Origin: Citrifermentans bremense R1
GTDB lineage: Bacteria > Desulfobacterota > Desulfuromonadia > Geobacterales > Geobacteraceae
Assembly (NCBI RefSeq): GCF_000426865.1
Contig: NZ_AUGE01000010.1
Span: 62,001-126,000, forward strand
Direction: 5' to 3'
Length of the DNA stretch: 64,000 nucleotides
The translations under genes were made by a program, and so were the position numbers. The notes beneath the pieces were generated by a model. The model was not told the DNA's origin. It was given only the letters and a program-made list of their open reading frames with translations, and made no database searches. Position 1 is the first letter of the stretch, and each line of letters starts with the position of its first letter. Below are positions 42,481 through 50,837 of the stretch, in pieces.

Positions 42481-42508
42481 TTATCGGCATCCCAGGGGGA
42501 AAACTTTA
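42481..42508 (-). promoter_or_regulatory. Sigma-28 (FliA) promoter of the TPR/Ig-like gene
   Basis: On the minus strand TAAAGTTT (42508-42501), a 12-nt spacer and GCCGATAA (42488-42481) match both sigma-28 boxes at all 16 positions, with one extra spacer base compared with E. coli. The start point should be near 42474, leaving ~30 nt before the ATG. Confidence 0.8.
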
Positions 42509-42547
42509 GTGAAAAAGCACCCCGGGGAGCCGGCCGTGACGACGCCA

Positions 42548-44320
42548 TCAGCCGTTCGCCACCTCCTTCAGGCTGTTGAGGCAGTCGCGGGCATCGCGGT
42601 TCCACGGCTCCAGGTTGATCACCTTGCCGTAGAAGCTCTGCGCCTCTGCCGGGCGGTCCAGCATGGTGCAGATCTTTCCGAGCCCCATCAGCGTCTCGAT
42701 GTTCTTGGGCTCCCTGCGGAGCTGTTCCAGGTAGATGGCGATGGCCCCGTCGACGTCGTACCCTTCGACGAAGTAGAAGTCGGCCAGGTTCTTCTGGAAG
42801 GTGCTGTTTCCTGGCGCCAGTTCCGCCGCCTTCTCGTAGTGGGTGCGCGCCTTTTCCTTGTCCCCCTGCTGGTAGGCCAAGACGGCCAGGTCGTTGTGGG
42901 CTGGAGCGAAGTCGGGGTAAGAGGAGAGGATCAGCTTCAGTTCCTGGAACGCCCCGTCCAGGTCCCCCTGGGAGACCAGTTCCTGGGACCTCTGGTAGCG
43001 CTCCTCGGCGGAAAGATCGTCGACTTCTGCAGCCGTGGGCTGCGGCTCTTCCGTCCTCTGGCGCAGCGCGGTCAGTTGCTGCCGTGCGGCCTGGTTCCAG
43101 GGCTCGATCTCCAGCGCCCTCTGATAGAAGGAATCGGCCTCGGCGGGCTGCCCCACGCTCTCGCAGATGATCCCCAGGTTCAGCAGGGTCTCGACGTCGC
43201 GCGGCGACTGCTCCAGGAGCTTCAGGTAGATCGCTATCGCCTCGTCGGCCTCTCCCGCCTCGACGAAGAGGATGTCGGCCAGGTTCTTCAGATAGACGCT
43301 CTCTTTGGGATCGAGCCAGACCGCCTCGCGGTAATGCTTGAGCGACTGCTCTTTCTCTCCTAGCTGATAGCTGACGGCTGCCAGGTCGTTGTGGGCCACG
43401 GCATGTTTGGGGAAGCGCGCCAGGTGCTCACGGAGCGCCGCTGCGGCACGCTGCGGGTCTTCTCCGGTGATGAGGGGGCGCAGTTCCTGGTACGCCTGGT
43501 CCGCCCCTTTCAGTTCCGAGTTCGCCGTTTTCTGCTGCCCGGCGGTTTGGGTCGAGGCAGCCGCCGCGTTCTGGCTGTAAACCGGCGCGTCCGGCGCGGG
43601 TTGGGGGCGCGCCTGTGGTTGGGCCGCCTGGACCGGCGCCTGGTTCGCGGTGATCAGCTTGAGGCCGGTGAACTCCTCCAGGTGCAGGATGCGGAAGCGC
43701 TCCACTACCTTGAGCATGAACTCGCGGGTCCCGTGGTTCGGGTACCCCTGCGGCAGGAAGCCTACGCTGTCGTGCAGTTCTCTGCGCCATACCGGGTGCG
43801 GGGCCACCTCGGAGAGCTGGGCCAGCTGCTGGGAGGTGTAGTCGGGCCAGATCACCTTGCCGTAGCTAGTATGGCTGGCGAAGCTCTCGTGGGGGATGGC
43901 GGTGAAGCAGGTGTCGCCGTAGGCGAGCATGGCGGTGGGGTTTCCCTCCAGGGCCGCCGTCAAGAGCTCATAGGCGTCTCGCTTGAGGCGGTCGGTTGCC
44001 TCCAGGAGTGTCGCGTATTTGCCCGAGGCGATCCTGAGCGCCATTTCGACCCCCTTGCCGCCTGCGGCCGCCGGAAGCTTCAGGGAGATCAGGTTCGGGT
44101 GGATCTTCTGCAGGTCGGCCACCACGGCCCATTCGCACTGCTCCGACCCCTGGTCGACCACGATCACCTCCATGCGGTTGGAGATGCTTTGCTGCATCAG
44201 TTCGCTAAGGCATTCCCTCAGGTGCGACTCCCTGTTGCTGGTGATCAGGATGGCGGAAAGAAGCGGCCCGTCTTGCAGGACCGCGACCGCGCCGCTGGGG
44301 CGGGTTACTAGCTGGCTCAT
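42548..44320 (-). CDS. TPR protein with degenerate GT2 domain (possible pseudo-glycosyltransferase)
   Basis: A 590-aa protein. Residues ~20-225 are a GT2 fold homologous to the first domain of the 1522-aa protein (shared WRR.LHD, ASHTSYG and LxRDAYE blocks). The metal motif NTDD of that protein is replaced by EATD (107-110), and the catalytic ADYEFW by GTREFM (197-202). A Gln/Ala/Pro linker (228-265) is followed by two sets of TPRs to the C-terminus. It is expressed from a sigma-54 site upstream. Loss of both motifs suggests a binding or scaffold role. I chose the ATG at 44320 (ggagatactc upstream) because the longer frame start would overlap the promoter. Confidence 0.84.
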   Translation of the reverse strand: MSQLVTRPSGAVAVLQDGPLLSAILITSNRESHLRECLSELMQQSISNRMEVIVVDQGSEQCEWAVVADLQKIHPNLISLKLPAAAGGKGVEMALRIASGKYATLLEATDRLKRDAYELLTAALEGNPTAMLAYGDTCFTAIPHESFASHTSYGKVIWPDYTSQQLAQLSEVAPHPVWRRELHDSVGFLPQGYPNHGTREFMLKVVERFRILHLEEFTGLKLITANQAPVQAAQPQARPQPAPDAPVYSQNAAAASTQTAGQQKTANSELKGADQAYQELRPLITGEDPQRAAAALREHLARFPKHAVAHNDLAAVSYQLGEKEQSLKHYREAVWLDPKESVYLKNLADILFVEAGEADEAIAIYLKLLEQSPRDVETLLNLGIICESVGQPAEADSFYQRALEIEPWNQAARQQLTALRQRTEEPQPTAAEVDDLSAEERYQRSQELVSQGDLDGAFQELKLILSSYPDFAPAHNDLAVLAYQQGDKEKARTHYEKAAELAPGNSTFQKNLADFYFVEGYDVDGAIAIYLEQLRREPKNIETLMGLGKICTMLDRPAEAQSFYGKVINLEPWNRDARDCLNSLKEVANG

Positions 44321-44631
44321 GAGTATCTCCATTATGGTGGAATCGATCCCTGTTAGCTTGCCGCGCCAATTTTTGCAAGACGCGCGCAATAGGTACTCGG
44401 AAAGCAACTGCTATGCCAGTTGTGGAGCGGCCGGAGCGGGAAGGGCGCGCCCTGCTCGCGACACGAAGGGGACTGTTGCCGTCGGTTGCGCGCGGCAGAA
44501 GGGCTCGCGGGGTGGCAGGCTCCACTTGGGAGTCAGGTTCAAAGCGTTCCGCCGCCGCCCCGGTCAATAATTTGAATATTCGCGCCCATAGCCGGTGTCA
44601 ATTAGCCGACAGCCAGCACGGGCACGCCCGG
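44321..44631. other. Intergenic region with sigma-54 site
   Basis: A 311-nt gap between the TPR/GT2 gene and the GT61-like gene. It contains the sigma-54 site at 44403-44418 and GC-rich sequence at 44430-44560 with no recognisable gene. The hairpin expected after the GT61-like gene is not obvious. AT-rich bases near 44567-44583 (caataatttgaatattc) could be part of a terminator or another promoter, but I could not support either. Confidence 0.4.
44403..44418 (-). promoter_or_regulatory. Candidate sigma-54 promoter of the TPR/degenerate GT2 gene
   Basis: Minus-strand TGGCATAGCAGTTGCT matches TGGCAY-N5-TTGCW completely, with GG and GC elements 10 nt apart. The start point near 44392 gives a leader of ~70 nt. 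Confidence 0.7.
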
Positions 44632-45549
44632 CTACCTCTGCGAGAGCTCCCTTTCCAGAGTCATTCCAAGTATCTGGCCGTGCACCTCGATGTCCATGAC
44701 GTGCTGGTACCCTGTGTACATACAAGGGCTGGTGATCTGATAGTACCGGTGCCTGAGGTAGTCGCAGTGAAGGAGCACGCAGGGGTTGATGTAGGTCGGA
44801 GCGAAGAATTCGACTACCAGCGACTGTTCCTGCATGAAACCGCAGTGGGTGACGCCGGCCCCATGGGGCGCGACGATGGCCTCGGCGTTGCAGCTGTAGG
44901 CCAGCTGCTCCGACAGCGGCATTTCCTCAAGGCGCAGCATGGTGAAGCCGTATTTGCCCAGCATGGCGAGCAGGGCGTCCTCGTGCAGCACCTTGCGCAG
45001 GTTGTCGGGATGGCCGTTGCGGCTTAGGTACAGCCGGTGCCGCGGCGCCTCCTGGGCGAAGAGGGACCTGAAAACCTCGCGCACCTTCATTCTTGCGGGC
45101 ATCCCCTCGGGATTGCCCCCCCGCTGCTTGGGGACCAAGCACATGCACTCCAGGTGGTAGTCGCACTCCTTGGCCACCACGATGCGGTCGGGCGGCACGC
45201 CGATAAGCCGCAGGGATTCCGCGGCAAAGGGGACGGGAGGGACCAGGTACCTGCCGTTGAAACCCTCCAGGTGGGCGGTCAGCGCCATAGTGAGCGTCTC
45301 GTTGCACCAGTGCCAGAAGTTGCAGCTCCAGTCGCCGTAAAGTGGCATCACCACCCCGTCGAGCCCCTCCAGTTCCCGGTTTTCGTGGTGCAAGAGCCAG
45401 ATCAGTAGCTGGTCGTCCGCGAAGTTGGCGAAGCGGTTCACCACACATTTCCCCTGCAGGGGTATACCCTCTGGCCCGAAAAGGAAAACGTCCTTCAGAA
45501 ACAATGGATTGGGTTCGCTGAAGCTGCGGCCGTTCATCACCTGGTACAT
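44632..45549 (-). CDS. Family 61-like glycosyltransferase
   Basis: A 305-aa protein. GDWSCNFWHWCNETLTMAL and RLYLSRNGHPDNLRKVLHEDAL are typical of GT61-type enzymes, and AEAIVAPHGAGVTHCGFM near residue 230 is the family signature (APHGAG). VVEFFAPTYINP follows. Members transfer xylose, GlcNAc or other sugars to proteins or polysaccharides. The ATG at 45549 follows an aaggggg ribosome site; a TTG one codon earlier is less likely. It stands alone with a possible sigma-54 site at 45589-45604, next to the other flagellar-promoter genes. Confidence 0.8.
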   Translation of the reverse strand: MYQVMNGRSFSEPNPLFLKDVFLFGPEGIPLQGKCVVNRFANFADDQLLIWLLHHENRELEGLDGVVMPLYGDWSCNFWHWCNETLTMALTAHLEGFNGRYLVPPVPFAAESLRLIGVPPDRIVVAKECDYHLECMCLVPKQRGGNPEGMPARMKVREVFRSLFAQEAPRHRLYLSRNGHPDNLRKVLHEDALLAMLGKYGFTMLRLEEMPLSEQLAYSCNAEAIVAPHGAGVTHCGFMQEQSLVVEFFAPTYINPCVLLHCDYLRHRYYQITSPCMYTGYQHVMDIEVHGQILGMTLERELSQR

Positions 45550-45588
45550 CAAAACCCCCTTACGGTCCTTTTTCCCACCGGCAGGTTC

Positions 45589-45604
45589 AGCAAAAACCGT
45601 TCCG
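45589..45604 (-). promoter_or_regulatory. Weaker candidate sigma-54 promoter
   Basis: Minus-strand CGGAACGGTTTTTGCT has the GG-N10-GC spacing and a good -12 TTGCT, but differs from TGGCACG at two -24 positions. It is 40 nt upstream of the GT61-like gene start. It could be a chance match. Confidence 0.4.
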
Positions 45605-45619
45605 GCGCCCTCCTCGGAT

Positions 45620-46486
45620 TCACCCCCCGACGACGATGAGGCAGACCCCGGCCAGCATGATGACGGTGGCGAGGAGCCCCCCTCGTTCCTGAAAGAGGTA
45701 GCGGCCGTAGATGACGCCGAACAAAAGGCTCAGCCTCTTGACGGCGATCATGTAGGCGACGTTGGTGAGGTTGATGGCGAAGACGTGGGTGAGCGCCTGC
45801 AGCGCGTAGAAGAGCGCAGGGAGAAGCGAAGCGCGGACGGTGCCGTTACGGACGATTTCCCGCAGCTCCCCCCTTCCCTTGTAGAGGGCGAACGGGGTGA
45901 TGAAAAGCGCCAGGAGCGGCAGATAGATCGCGGCGAAGACCAGCGGGGAGGAAAGGTCGATGGCGCGCTTGCCGAGGGTGGAGGTGAAGCTGTAGATGGT
46001 GGCGACCCCCAGCATGCAAAGCGCCCCCTTTTCCTTCGCCAGCGCCTTGAGCGGAGCCAGCACCCCGTCCTGTCCGCGCCTGGCCTTGAGCAGGTACCCC
46101 CCGAGCGCTATCAGCAAAACGCCGGCGCTCCCGGCCGGGGAGATGCGCTCCCCGAGGAGCAGGAAGGGGACCACCAGCAACAAAAGCGGCGTAAGCGACA
46201 AAAACGGAAGGGTGAGCGAGAGCGGGGAGAGCTTCAAGGCCTTCGTGTACAGGAAGATGGCCACCGCCTCCAGGGGTAGCCCGGTGAGTATGCAGAGCCA
46301 GAATTCCCGCGACAAGTGCGGGATCTCCAGAAAGGGGAGAGGGATGAGGAACAGCGGCAGGGTGGGGAGGATCCGGGCCAGTGTGACCAGGTACTCGTTG
46401 TGGCCGTCAACCGCCTTCTTGGTGAGCGCGTCGCTGCTGGCCAGAAAGAATGCGGATAGGAGTGTGAGCGTGAACCATAGCGGCAT
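45620..46486 (-). CDS. EamA/DMT family transporter
   Basis: A 288-aa membrane protein with about ten hydrophobic helices in two repeats, as in EamA (DMT superfamily) permeases. It begins MPLWFTLTLLSAFFLASSDALTKKAVD, and the second half starts near GVATIYSFTSTLGKRAID. It ends GVCLIVVGG with almost no cytoplasmic tail. Such transporters move small metabolites, and some flip lipid-linked aminosugars. Substrate cannot be assigned. It borders the glycosylation region but has no evident flagellar promoter. It is divergent from the kinase gene at 46636, with a 149-nt shared upstream region. Confidence 0.85.
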   Translation of the reverse strand: MPLWFTLTLLSAFFLASSDALTKKAVDGHNEYLVTLARILPTLPLFLIPLPFLEIPHLSREFWLCILTGLPLEAVAIFLYTKALKLSPLSLTLPFLSLTPLLLLVVPFLLLGERISPAGSAGVLLIALGGYLLKARRGQDGVLAPLKALAKEKGALCMLGVATIYSFTSTLGKRAIDLSSPLVFAAIYLPLLALFITPFALYKGRGELREIVRNGTVRASLLPALFYALQALTHVFAINLTNVAYMIAVKRLSLLFGVIYGRYLFQERGGLLATVIMLAGVCLIVVGG

Positions 46487-46564
46487 GGTGGGAATGATAA
46501 CGGAAAAACCTCCCCTTGCAGCGGCAGCCGGATCTTTTTCATTGGAAAAAAAGGGGGGCGGAGG

Positions 46565-46594
46565 TTGACTGGGGCGCGAAAAGCGGCCTAATTA
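46565..46594 (+). promoter_or_regulatory. Possible sigma-70 promoter of the kinase-like gene
   Basis: TTGACT (46565-46570) and TAATTA (46589-46594) are spaced by 18 nt and lie 41 nt upstream of the ATG at 46636. The match is moderate. Confidence 0.35.
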
Positions 46595-46635
46595 GCGTAG
46601 CGGTCACAGCTATTTAACCTGTCAAGGAGGGTGCC

Positions 46636-47352
46636 ATGGCCAAGAGCGTTTTGATCCCCGCCATCGAACAGAGGTTGCGCGGACTGATCGAGGTGAGCCG
46701 CAGGAACATAAGGGAGCACGGCTTCGTGGAGAGGGAGAGGCCGACGGTGACCTTGACCCGGGAATTCGGCTGTGAGGGGTATCCGGTGGCGGAGAAGCTG
46801 CAGCGTCTGCTGGAGCAAAGAAGCGGGGCGCCCTGGGTGGTGATGGACCGGGCGCTTTTGGATGCCGTCGCCAAGGACCACAACCTCTCGGAGGAGGTGC
46901 TTCAGAAGCTGGGGAGCAAGAACCGCTTTTTGGACGACATGCTTTCCACCTTTTCGCCGCGCTGGAAAAGCGACAAGGATTATTACCGGCTTTTGTCCCG
47001 GCAGATCATGGCTCTAGCCCAGGAGGGAAACGTGATATTGGTGGGAAGGGGGGCCGCCATACTCACCCAGGGGGTGGGCAACTGCTACCACTTCAGGATC
47101 GTGGCCCCGATGAGCTATAAGGTGAAGTCGGTGGCGGACCGGATGAATATCTCGGCCGAAAAGGCGCAGGACCTGGTCCGGGAACGGCAGGGTCAGCGAG
47201 ACGCTTTCCTGAAGGACTTCCTGGGGCGGGACATTGCGGAGCCGACCCTGTACCATCTGCTCTTCAACAACGCGAGGCTTCCGGCAGGGCGCATGGCGGA
47301 GCTTATGGCCGAGGTGGTCCTCCCGGCCCAGGGTGGTCAGGCGACCCCGTAG
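46636..47352 (+). CDS. Cytidylate-kinase-like family protein
   Basis: A 238-aa P-loop-fold protein of the cytidylate-kinase-like family. TVTLTREFGCEGYPVAEKLQRLLE (37-60) takes the place of the P-loop, WVVMDRALLDAVAKDHNLSEEVL follows, and NVILVGRGAAILTQGVGN is the second conserved block, with RMNISAEKAQDLVRERQGQR as the Arg-rich lid. True cytidylate kinases carry a GPSGSGKST loop, absent here, so the nucleotide substrate is uncertain. A strong aaggagg ribosome site precedes the ATG. Its 3' end overlaps the convergent metallophosphoesterase gene by 16 nt. Confidence 0.78.
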   Translation: MAKSVLIPAIEQRLRGLIEVSRRNIREHGFVERERPTVTLTREFGCEGYPVAEKLQRLLEQRSGAPWVVMDRALLDAVAKDHNLSEEVLQKLGSKNRFLDDMLSTFSPRWKSDKDYYRLLSRQIMALAQEGNVILVGRGAAILTQGVGNCYHFRIVAPMSYKVKSVADRMNISAEKAQDLVRERQGQRDAFLKDFLGRDIAEPTLYHLLFNNARLPAGRMAELMAEVVLPAQGGQATP

Positions 47353-48191
47353 TTTGTCCCCGGCCCCGCTTCCCGAAGCGGCACCAGGGTCGCCAGCACC
47401 ACTTCCGGCCTGATGTTGACGCGTAGCGGAATCCAGCTTTCTCCGAGCCCCCCATTGACGATGAGGGAGGTAGTCCCCGAGCTGTAAAGGCCGTAGTCGT
47501 ATTGGGGAAAGAGCCCCATGTCCGGGACGTAGGCGGCGCCGATAAGCGGGAGGCGGATCTGCCCACCGTGGGTGTGCCCGGCGAGCATCAGGTCGACCCC
47601 CTGGAGCGCCGCCTCAGGGAAGGGGTGCGGCGCGTGGGAGAGCAAAACACGTGGCGAGCTCGCGTCGGCCTTTATCAGCGCCTGGTCCAGCCGGGCCCTG
47701 CGGGTCACCGGGTCGTCCACCCCCGCCACCCAGAGCCGCGCCTTCCCGAAATTGAGCGGCACCGCTTTGTTACTCAGCACCTGGGCCCCGGCCCGGGAAA
47801 GTTTGTCGTTGTATTCCCCTATGCGGGAGAGGGCATATTCGTGATTGCCGGGGACCGAATAGACCGGCGCATTGGAAAAGCGGCGCATCCCCGCCAAGAG
47901 ATCGAGCGCAGGTTTGAGGCTTGGGTTCTCCCCGACCACCAGGTCCCCAGTCAGCGCCACCAGGTCGAAGCGCAGGCGGCGCAGCAGTTCGAGAAGCCCC
48001 TCGTTCCCCTCCCCGAACTCCTTGTCGTGCAGGTCGGTCAGGTGCAGGATGGTGAACCCGGCAAGAGCATCGGGAAGATTTCTCACCGGCACCCGGTACC
48101 TGCGCACCGCCACCGACGACCTTTCCAGGTAGAGGTAGGGGAAAAGGGAAAATCCCCCCAGGAGAAACAGGCGCCTGCTGATCGCTGCCAT
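47337..48191 (-). CDS. Metallophosphoesterase with Tat-like N-terminus
   Basis: A 284-aa calcineurin-like phosphoesterase. Metal motifs in order: ILHLTDLHDKEFG (DxH), LVALTGDLVVGENP (GDxx), PVYSVPGNHEYALS (GNHE), VLLSHAPHPFPEAA and LMLAGHTHGGQIRLPL (GHxH). The N-terminus SRRLFLLGGFS resembles a twin-arginine signal or anchor, so the enzyme is probably on the periplasmic side of the membrane. Close relatives act on UDP-diacylglucosamine-like or unknown phosphoesters. I chose the ATG at 48191, since more upstream sequence in this frame is not protein-like. Confidence 0.86.
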   Translation of the reverse strand: MAAISRRLFLLGGFSLFPYLYLERSSVAVRRYRVPVRNLPDALAGFTILHLTDLHDKEFGEGNEGLLELLRRLRFDLVALTGDLVVGENPSLKPALDLLAGMRRFSNAPVYSVPGNHEYALSRIGEYNDKLSRAGAQVLSNKAVPLNFGKARLWVAGVDDPVTRRARLDQALIKADASSPRVLLSHAPHPFPEAALQGVDLMLAGHTHGGQIRLPLIGAAYVPDMGLFPQYDYGLYSSGTTSLIVNGGLGESWIPLRVNIRPEVVLATLVPLREAGPGTNYGVA

Positions 48192-48372
48192 AGCTACACG
48201 TCCTCCTCGGTAAAAAACCGAGCCAGAGTATATCAGTTTGCCGTTGCAGCGCCAGAAATCGTGAGTCGCGGCGAACCGGACGGGGGGGCGAAGCGGTGAG
48301 TCGCCAAAGAGTGGACGAGCTTTGACTTCCCGCTGCGCGGACGCTATGATGTCGCCTTTGACGGGGGGAGAG

Positions 48373-48771
48373 ATGACCGAATTCGCGGTGAGCGAAGAGA
48401 AAAACCGCTGGCTTAAGGCGAAGATGGAAGAGCTGGGGGTGAGCGAGCAGCAGATCGAGGAGCGTTTCGTCCACGCCTCCGGGCGGGGCGGGCAGCACGT
48501 CAACAAGAGCTCCTCCTGCGTCTACCTCAAACATCTTCCCACCGGGGTGGAGGTGAAATGCATGGAGTCGCGAAGCCAGTCCCTGAACCGGTTCCTCGCC
48601 CGGCGTCTCCTGCTGGAGAAGATAGCTGGGGCGGGAGGGGGGCTGACCAAGAAGGAGCTGGCGGCGGAAAAACTGAAAAGACAGAAAGCCCGCAGAAAAA
48701 GGCGCTCCGGCGCGAAGTATGGCACGGCTTCTGCTACAGAAACACTGCCGGAGCCTGTAGAGGGAGAATAA
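48373..48771 (+). CDS. Class I release-factor-like protein with GGQ motif
   Basis: A 132-aa protein with the peptidyl-tRNA hydrolase motif GRGGQHVNKSSSCVYLKHLP (~36-55) and a basic C-terminus (KLKRQKARRKRRS). It lacks the codon-recognition domain of RF1/RF2, as in ArfB, PrfH-like and mitochondrial rescue factors, so it probably releases peptides from stalled ribosomes. Start: the ATG at 48373 follows ggggggagag; an in-frame ATG at 48322 is upstream of that site. The tail residues ATETLPEPVEGE are acidic and unlike ArfB. Not assigned to a specific rescue class. Confidence 0.8.
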   Translation: MTEFAVSEEKNRWLKAKMEELGVSEQQIEERFVHASGRGGQHVNKSSSCVYLKHLPTGVEVKCMESRSQSLNRFLARRLLLEKIAGAGGGLTKKELAAEKLKRQKARRKRRSGAKYGTASATETLPEPVEGE

Positions 48772-49173
48772 AGGCGGTTTCCGGGCGGGGTGAGACAATA
48801 TTTTGACCCGCCACCCCTTCGGCGCAACTGTCAGCAGCTCTACTGTGCGCCGTAGTTGCGGCGGTTCACACTCTCTTAGCAGCGGCAAAATGCCGGAAAA
48901 ATAAAGTTGACAAGGTTATGCGCTGAAGGGTATAAATTCGCATTATCCTCAATCAGACCTTTGCAGATACCTTAATACCTCAAATATTTCTCATACCAAT
49001 CGGTACCGATCACCTCAAAAGACTAAGCCAAGGTAATAATCAGATCCTTTACAGATAGCTCTTCGCCAACACCCCCGCATGCAATGCGTCATGCCCCCTT
49101 GGTGATACATTCCCGCATTCCCTATTAAGGCTTTTGCCGATAGCTCTATATTTGCGTCAACTCAGGAGAACAG
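48772..49173. other. Intergenic region and rho leader
   Basis: A 402-nt stretch before rho. It contains the sigma-70-like promoter at 48907-48936 and a ~230-nt leader to the rho ATG. The leader is AT-rich, with several short pyrimidine-rich runs (for example accccc at 49071-49076). Rho mRNAs are often autoregulated through such a leader in other bacteria, but no specific attenuator is evident. The CGCAACT / AGTTGCG pair at ~48833 and ~48855 could form a hairpin ahead of the promoter. Confidence 0.5.
48907..48936 (+). promoter_or_regulatory. Sigma-70 type promoter of rho
   Basis: TTGACA (48907-48912), 18-nt spacer and TATAAA (48931-48936) match the sigma-70 consensus closely. The start point would be near 48943. 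Confidence 0.65.
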
Positions 49174-50421
49174 ATGAACCTACAGGAACTTAAAGAAAAG
49201 AAGATCAACGATCTCACTGCGATCGCCAAAGGGCTCAACATCGAGGGGGCTTCCAGTCTCAGGAAGCAGGACCTGATCTTTGCCATTCTCAATGCCCAGA
49301 CTGAGAAGAACGGGATGATCTTCGGCGAGGGCGTTCTGGAGACGCTCCCTGACGGTTTCGGCTTTCTGAGGGCGCCGGACTACAACTACCTGCCGGGGCC
49401 GGACGACATCTACGTCTCGCCGTCGCAGATCCGCCGCTTCAACCTGCACACCGGCGACACGGTGGCGGGCCAGATCAGGCCTCCCAAGGAAGGGGAGCGC
49501 TACTTCGCCCTGCTGAAGGTCGAGACGGTGAACCACGAGTCCCCTGAGGTTGCGCGCGACAAGATCCTGTTCGACAACCTGACTCCGCTCTACCCGCAGG
49601 AAAAGCTGAAGCTTGAGACCACCCACGACAACATGTCGACCCGGGTCATGGAGCTCATCGCGCCGATCGGCAAGGGGCAGAGGGGGCTCATCGTGGCGCC
49701 CCCCAGGACCGGCAAGACGATGCTGATCCAGAATATCGCCAACTCCATCGCCATGAACCACCCCGAGGTGTTCCTGATCGTCCTTCTGATCGACGAAAGG
49801 CCCGAGGAGGTGACCGACATGCAGCGCTCGGTGAAGGGCGAGGTGATCTCCTCCACCTTCGACGAGCCGGCCTCGCGCCACATCCAGGTGGCCGAGATGG
49901 TCATCGAGAAGGCCAAGCGGCTGGTCGAGCACAAGCGCGACGTCGTCATTCTGCTCGACTCCATCACCCGCCTGGCCCGCGCCTACAACACCGTGATCCC
50001 GCCCTCCGGCAAGATCCTCTCCGGCGGCGTCGACTCCAACGCCCTGCATAAGCCCAAGCGCTTCTTCGGCGCGGCCAGGAACATCGAGGAAGGAGGCTCG
50101 CTCACCATCATCGCCACCGCACTCGTCGACACCGGCTCCAAGATGGACGAGGTCATCTTCGAAGAATTCAAGGGCACCGGCAACATGGAGCTCCACCTGG
50201 ACCGGAAGCTGGTCGAGAAGAGGACCTTCCCCGCCATCGACATCAACAAGTCCGGCACCAGGAAGGAGGAACTCCTGATCGACAAGGCGTCCCTGAACCG
50301 GATCTGGATCCTCAGGAAGGTGCTGCACCCCATGAACGTGGTCGACTCCATGGAGTTCCTGATCTCCAAATTGCAGGGGACCAAGAGCAACCAGGACTTC
50401 CTCGATTCCATGAGCAAGTAA
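49174..50421 (+). CDS. rho: Transcription termination factor Rho
   Basis: A 415-aa hexameric RNA helicase that terminates transcription. The N-terminal helical domain ([21 protein letters not shown]) is followed by the cold-shock-like RNA-binding domain with [25 protein letters not shown]. The ATPase part has the Walker A loop [12 protein letters not shown] (~172-184), Walker [17 protein letters not shown], the Q-loop region and [29 protein letters not shown]. Length and sequence are normal for Rho. It starts the run of housekeeping genes on the + strand and is followed after 98 nt by rpmE. Confidence 0.98.
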   Translation: MNLQELKEKKINDLTAIAKGLNIEGASSLRKQDLIFAILNAQTEKNGMIFGEGVLETLPDGFGFLRAPDYNYLPGPDDIYVSPSQIRRFNLHTGDTVAGQIRPPKEGERYFALLKVETVNHESPEVARDKILFDNLTPLYPQEKLKLETTHDNMSTRVMELIAPIGKGQRGLIVAPPRTGKTMLIQNIANSIAMNHPEVFLIVLLIDERPEEVTDMQRSVKGEVISSTFDEPASRHIQVAEMVIEKAKRLVEHKRDVVILLDSITRLARAYNTVIPPSGKILSGGVDSNALHKPKRFFGAARNIEEGGSLTIIATALVDTGSKMDEVIFEEFKGTGNMELHLDRKLVEKRTFPAIDINKSGTRKEELLIDKASLNRIWILRKVLHPMNVVDSMEFLISKLQGTKSNQDFLDSMSK

Positions 50422-50519
50422 AAAAGTGTTGAAAGTTTCTGGGGAAGGTGCTATTTATGGCTACTTTCCGGCTTGACAATTAAGAGAGATAACGGGGTGC
50501 GCCCCGCGAGGAGGAAGAT

Positions 50520-50738
50520 ATGAAAGAAGGGATCCACCCCAAATACAACGAAATCACCGTGAAGTGCCTGTGCGGCAACAGCTTCGAGAGCCGTTCCACC
50601 AAAGCTGAGATCTCCACCGAGGTCTGCTCGCAGTGCCATCCGTTTTACACCGGCAAACAGAAGCTGATGGACACCGCCGGCCGCGTCGAGCGTTTCCGCA
50701 AGCGGTACAACATTGCGGCGGCGACCGAAGAAAGCTAG
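50520..50738 (+). CDS. rpmE: 50S ribosomal protein L31
   Basis: A 72-aa ribosomal protein of the zinc-binding (C+) type. The four ligands lie in VKCLCGN (C16, C18) and [17 protein letters not shown] (C37, C40). The C-terminal [10 protein letters not shown] is the family signature. The ATG at 50520 follows gaggagg. A zinc-free paralogue, used in zinc starvation in many bacteria, is not in this window. It lies between rho and thyX. Confidence 0.97.
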   Translation: MKEGIHPKYNEITVKCLCGNSFESRSTKAEISTEVCSQCHPFYTGKQKLMDTAGRVERFRKRYNIAAATEES

Positions 50739-50837
50739 AGGCTTTCGCGTTTGCGAATCCGTACGAGGGGATTTTGTCGAAATGGCGAAATCCCCTTATT
50801 TCGTTTTCTCATACCCGCAAGCTTTTGAAGGATCTTC

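Noticed and set aside
49180-50328. Long open frame antisense to rho
   Set aside because: High-GC third positions leave the opposite strand open; the amino acid content is biased and without motifs.
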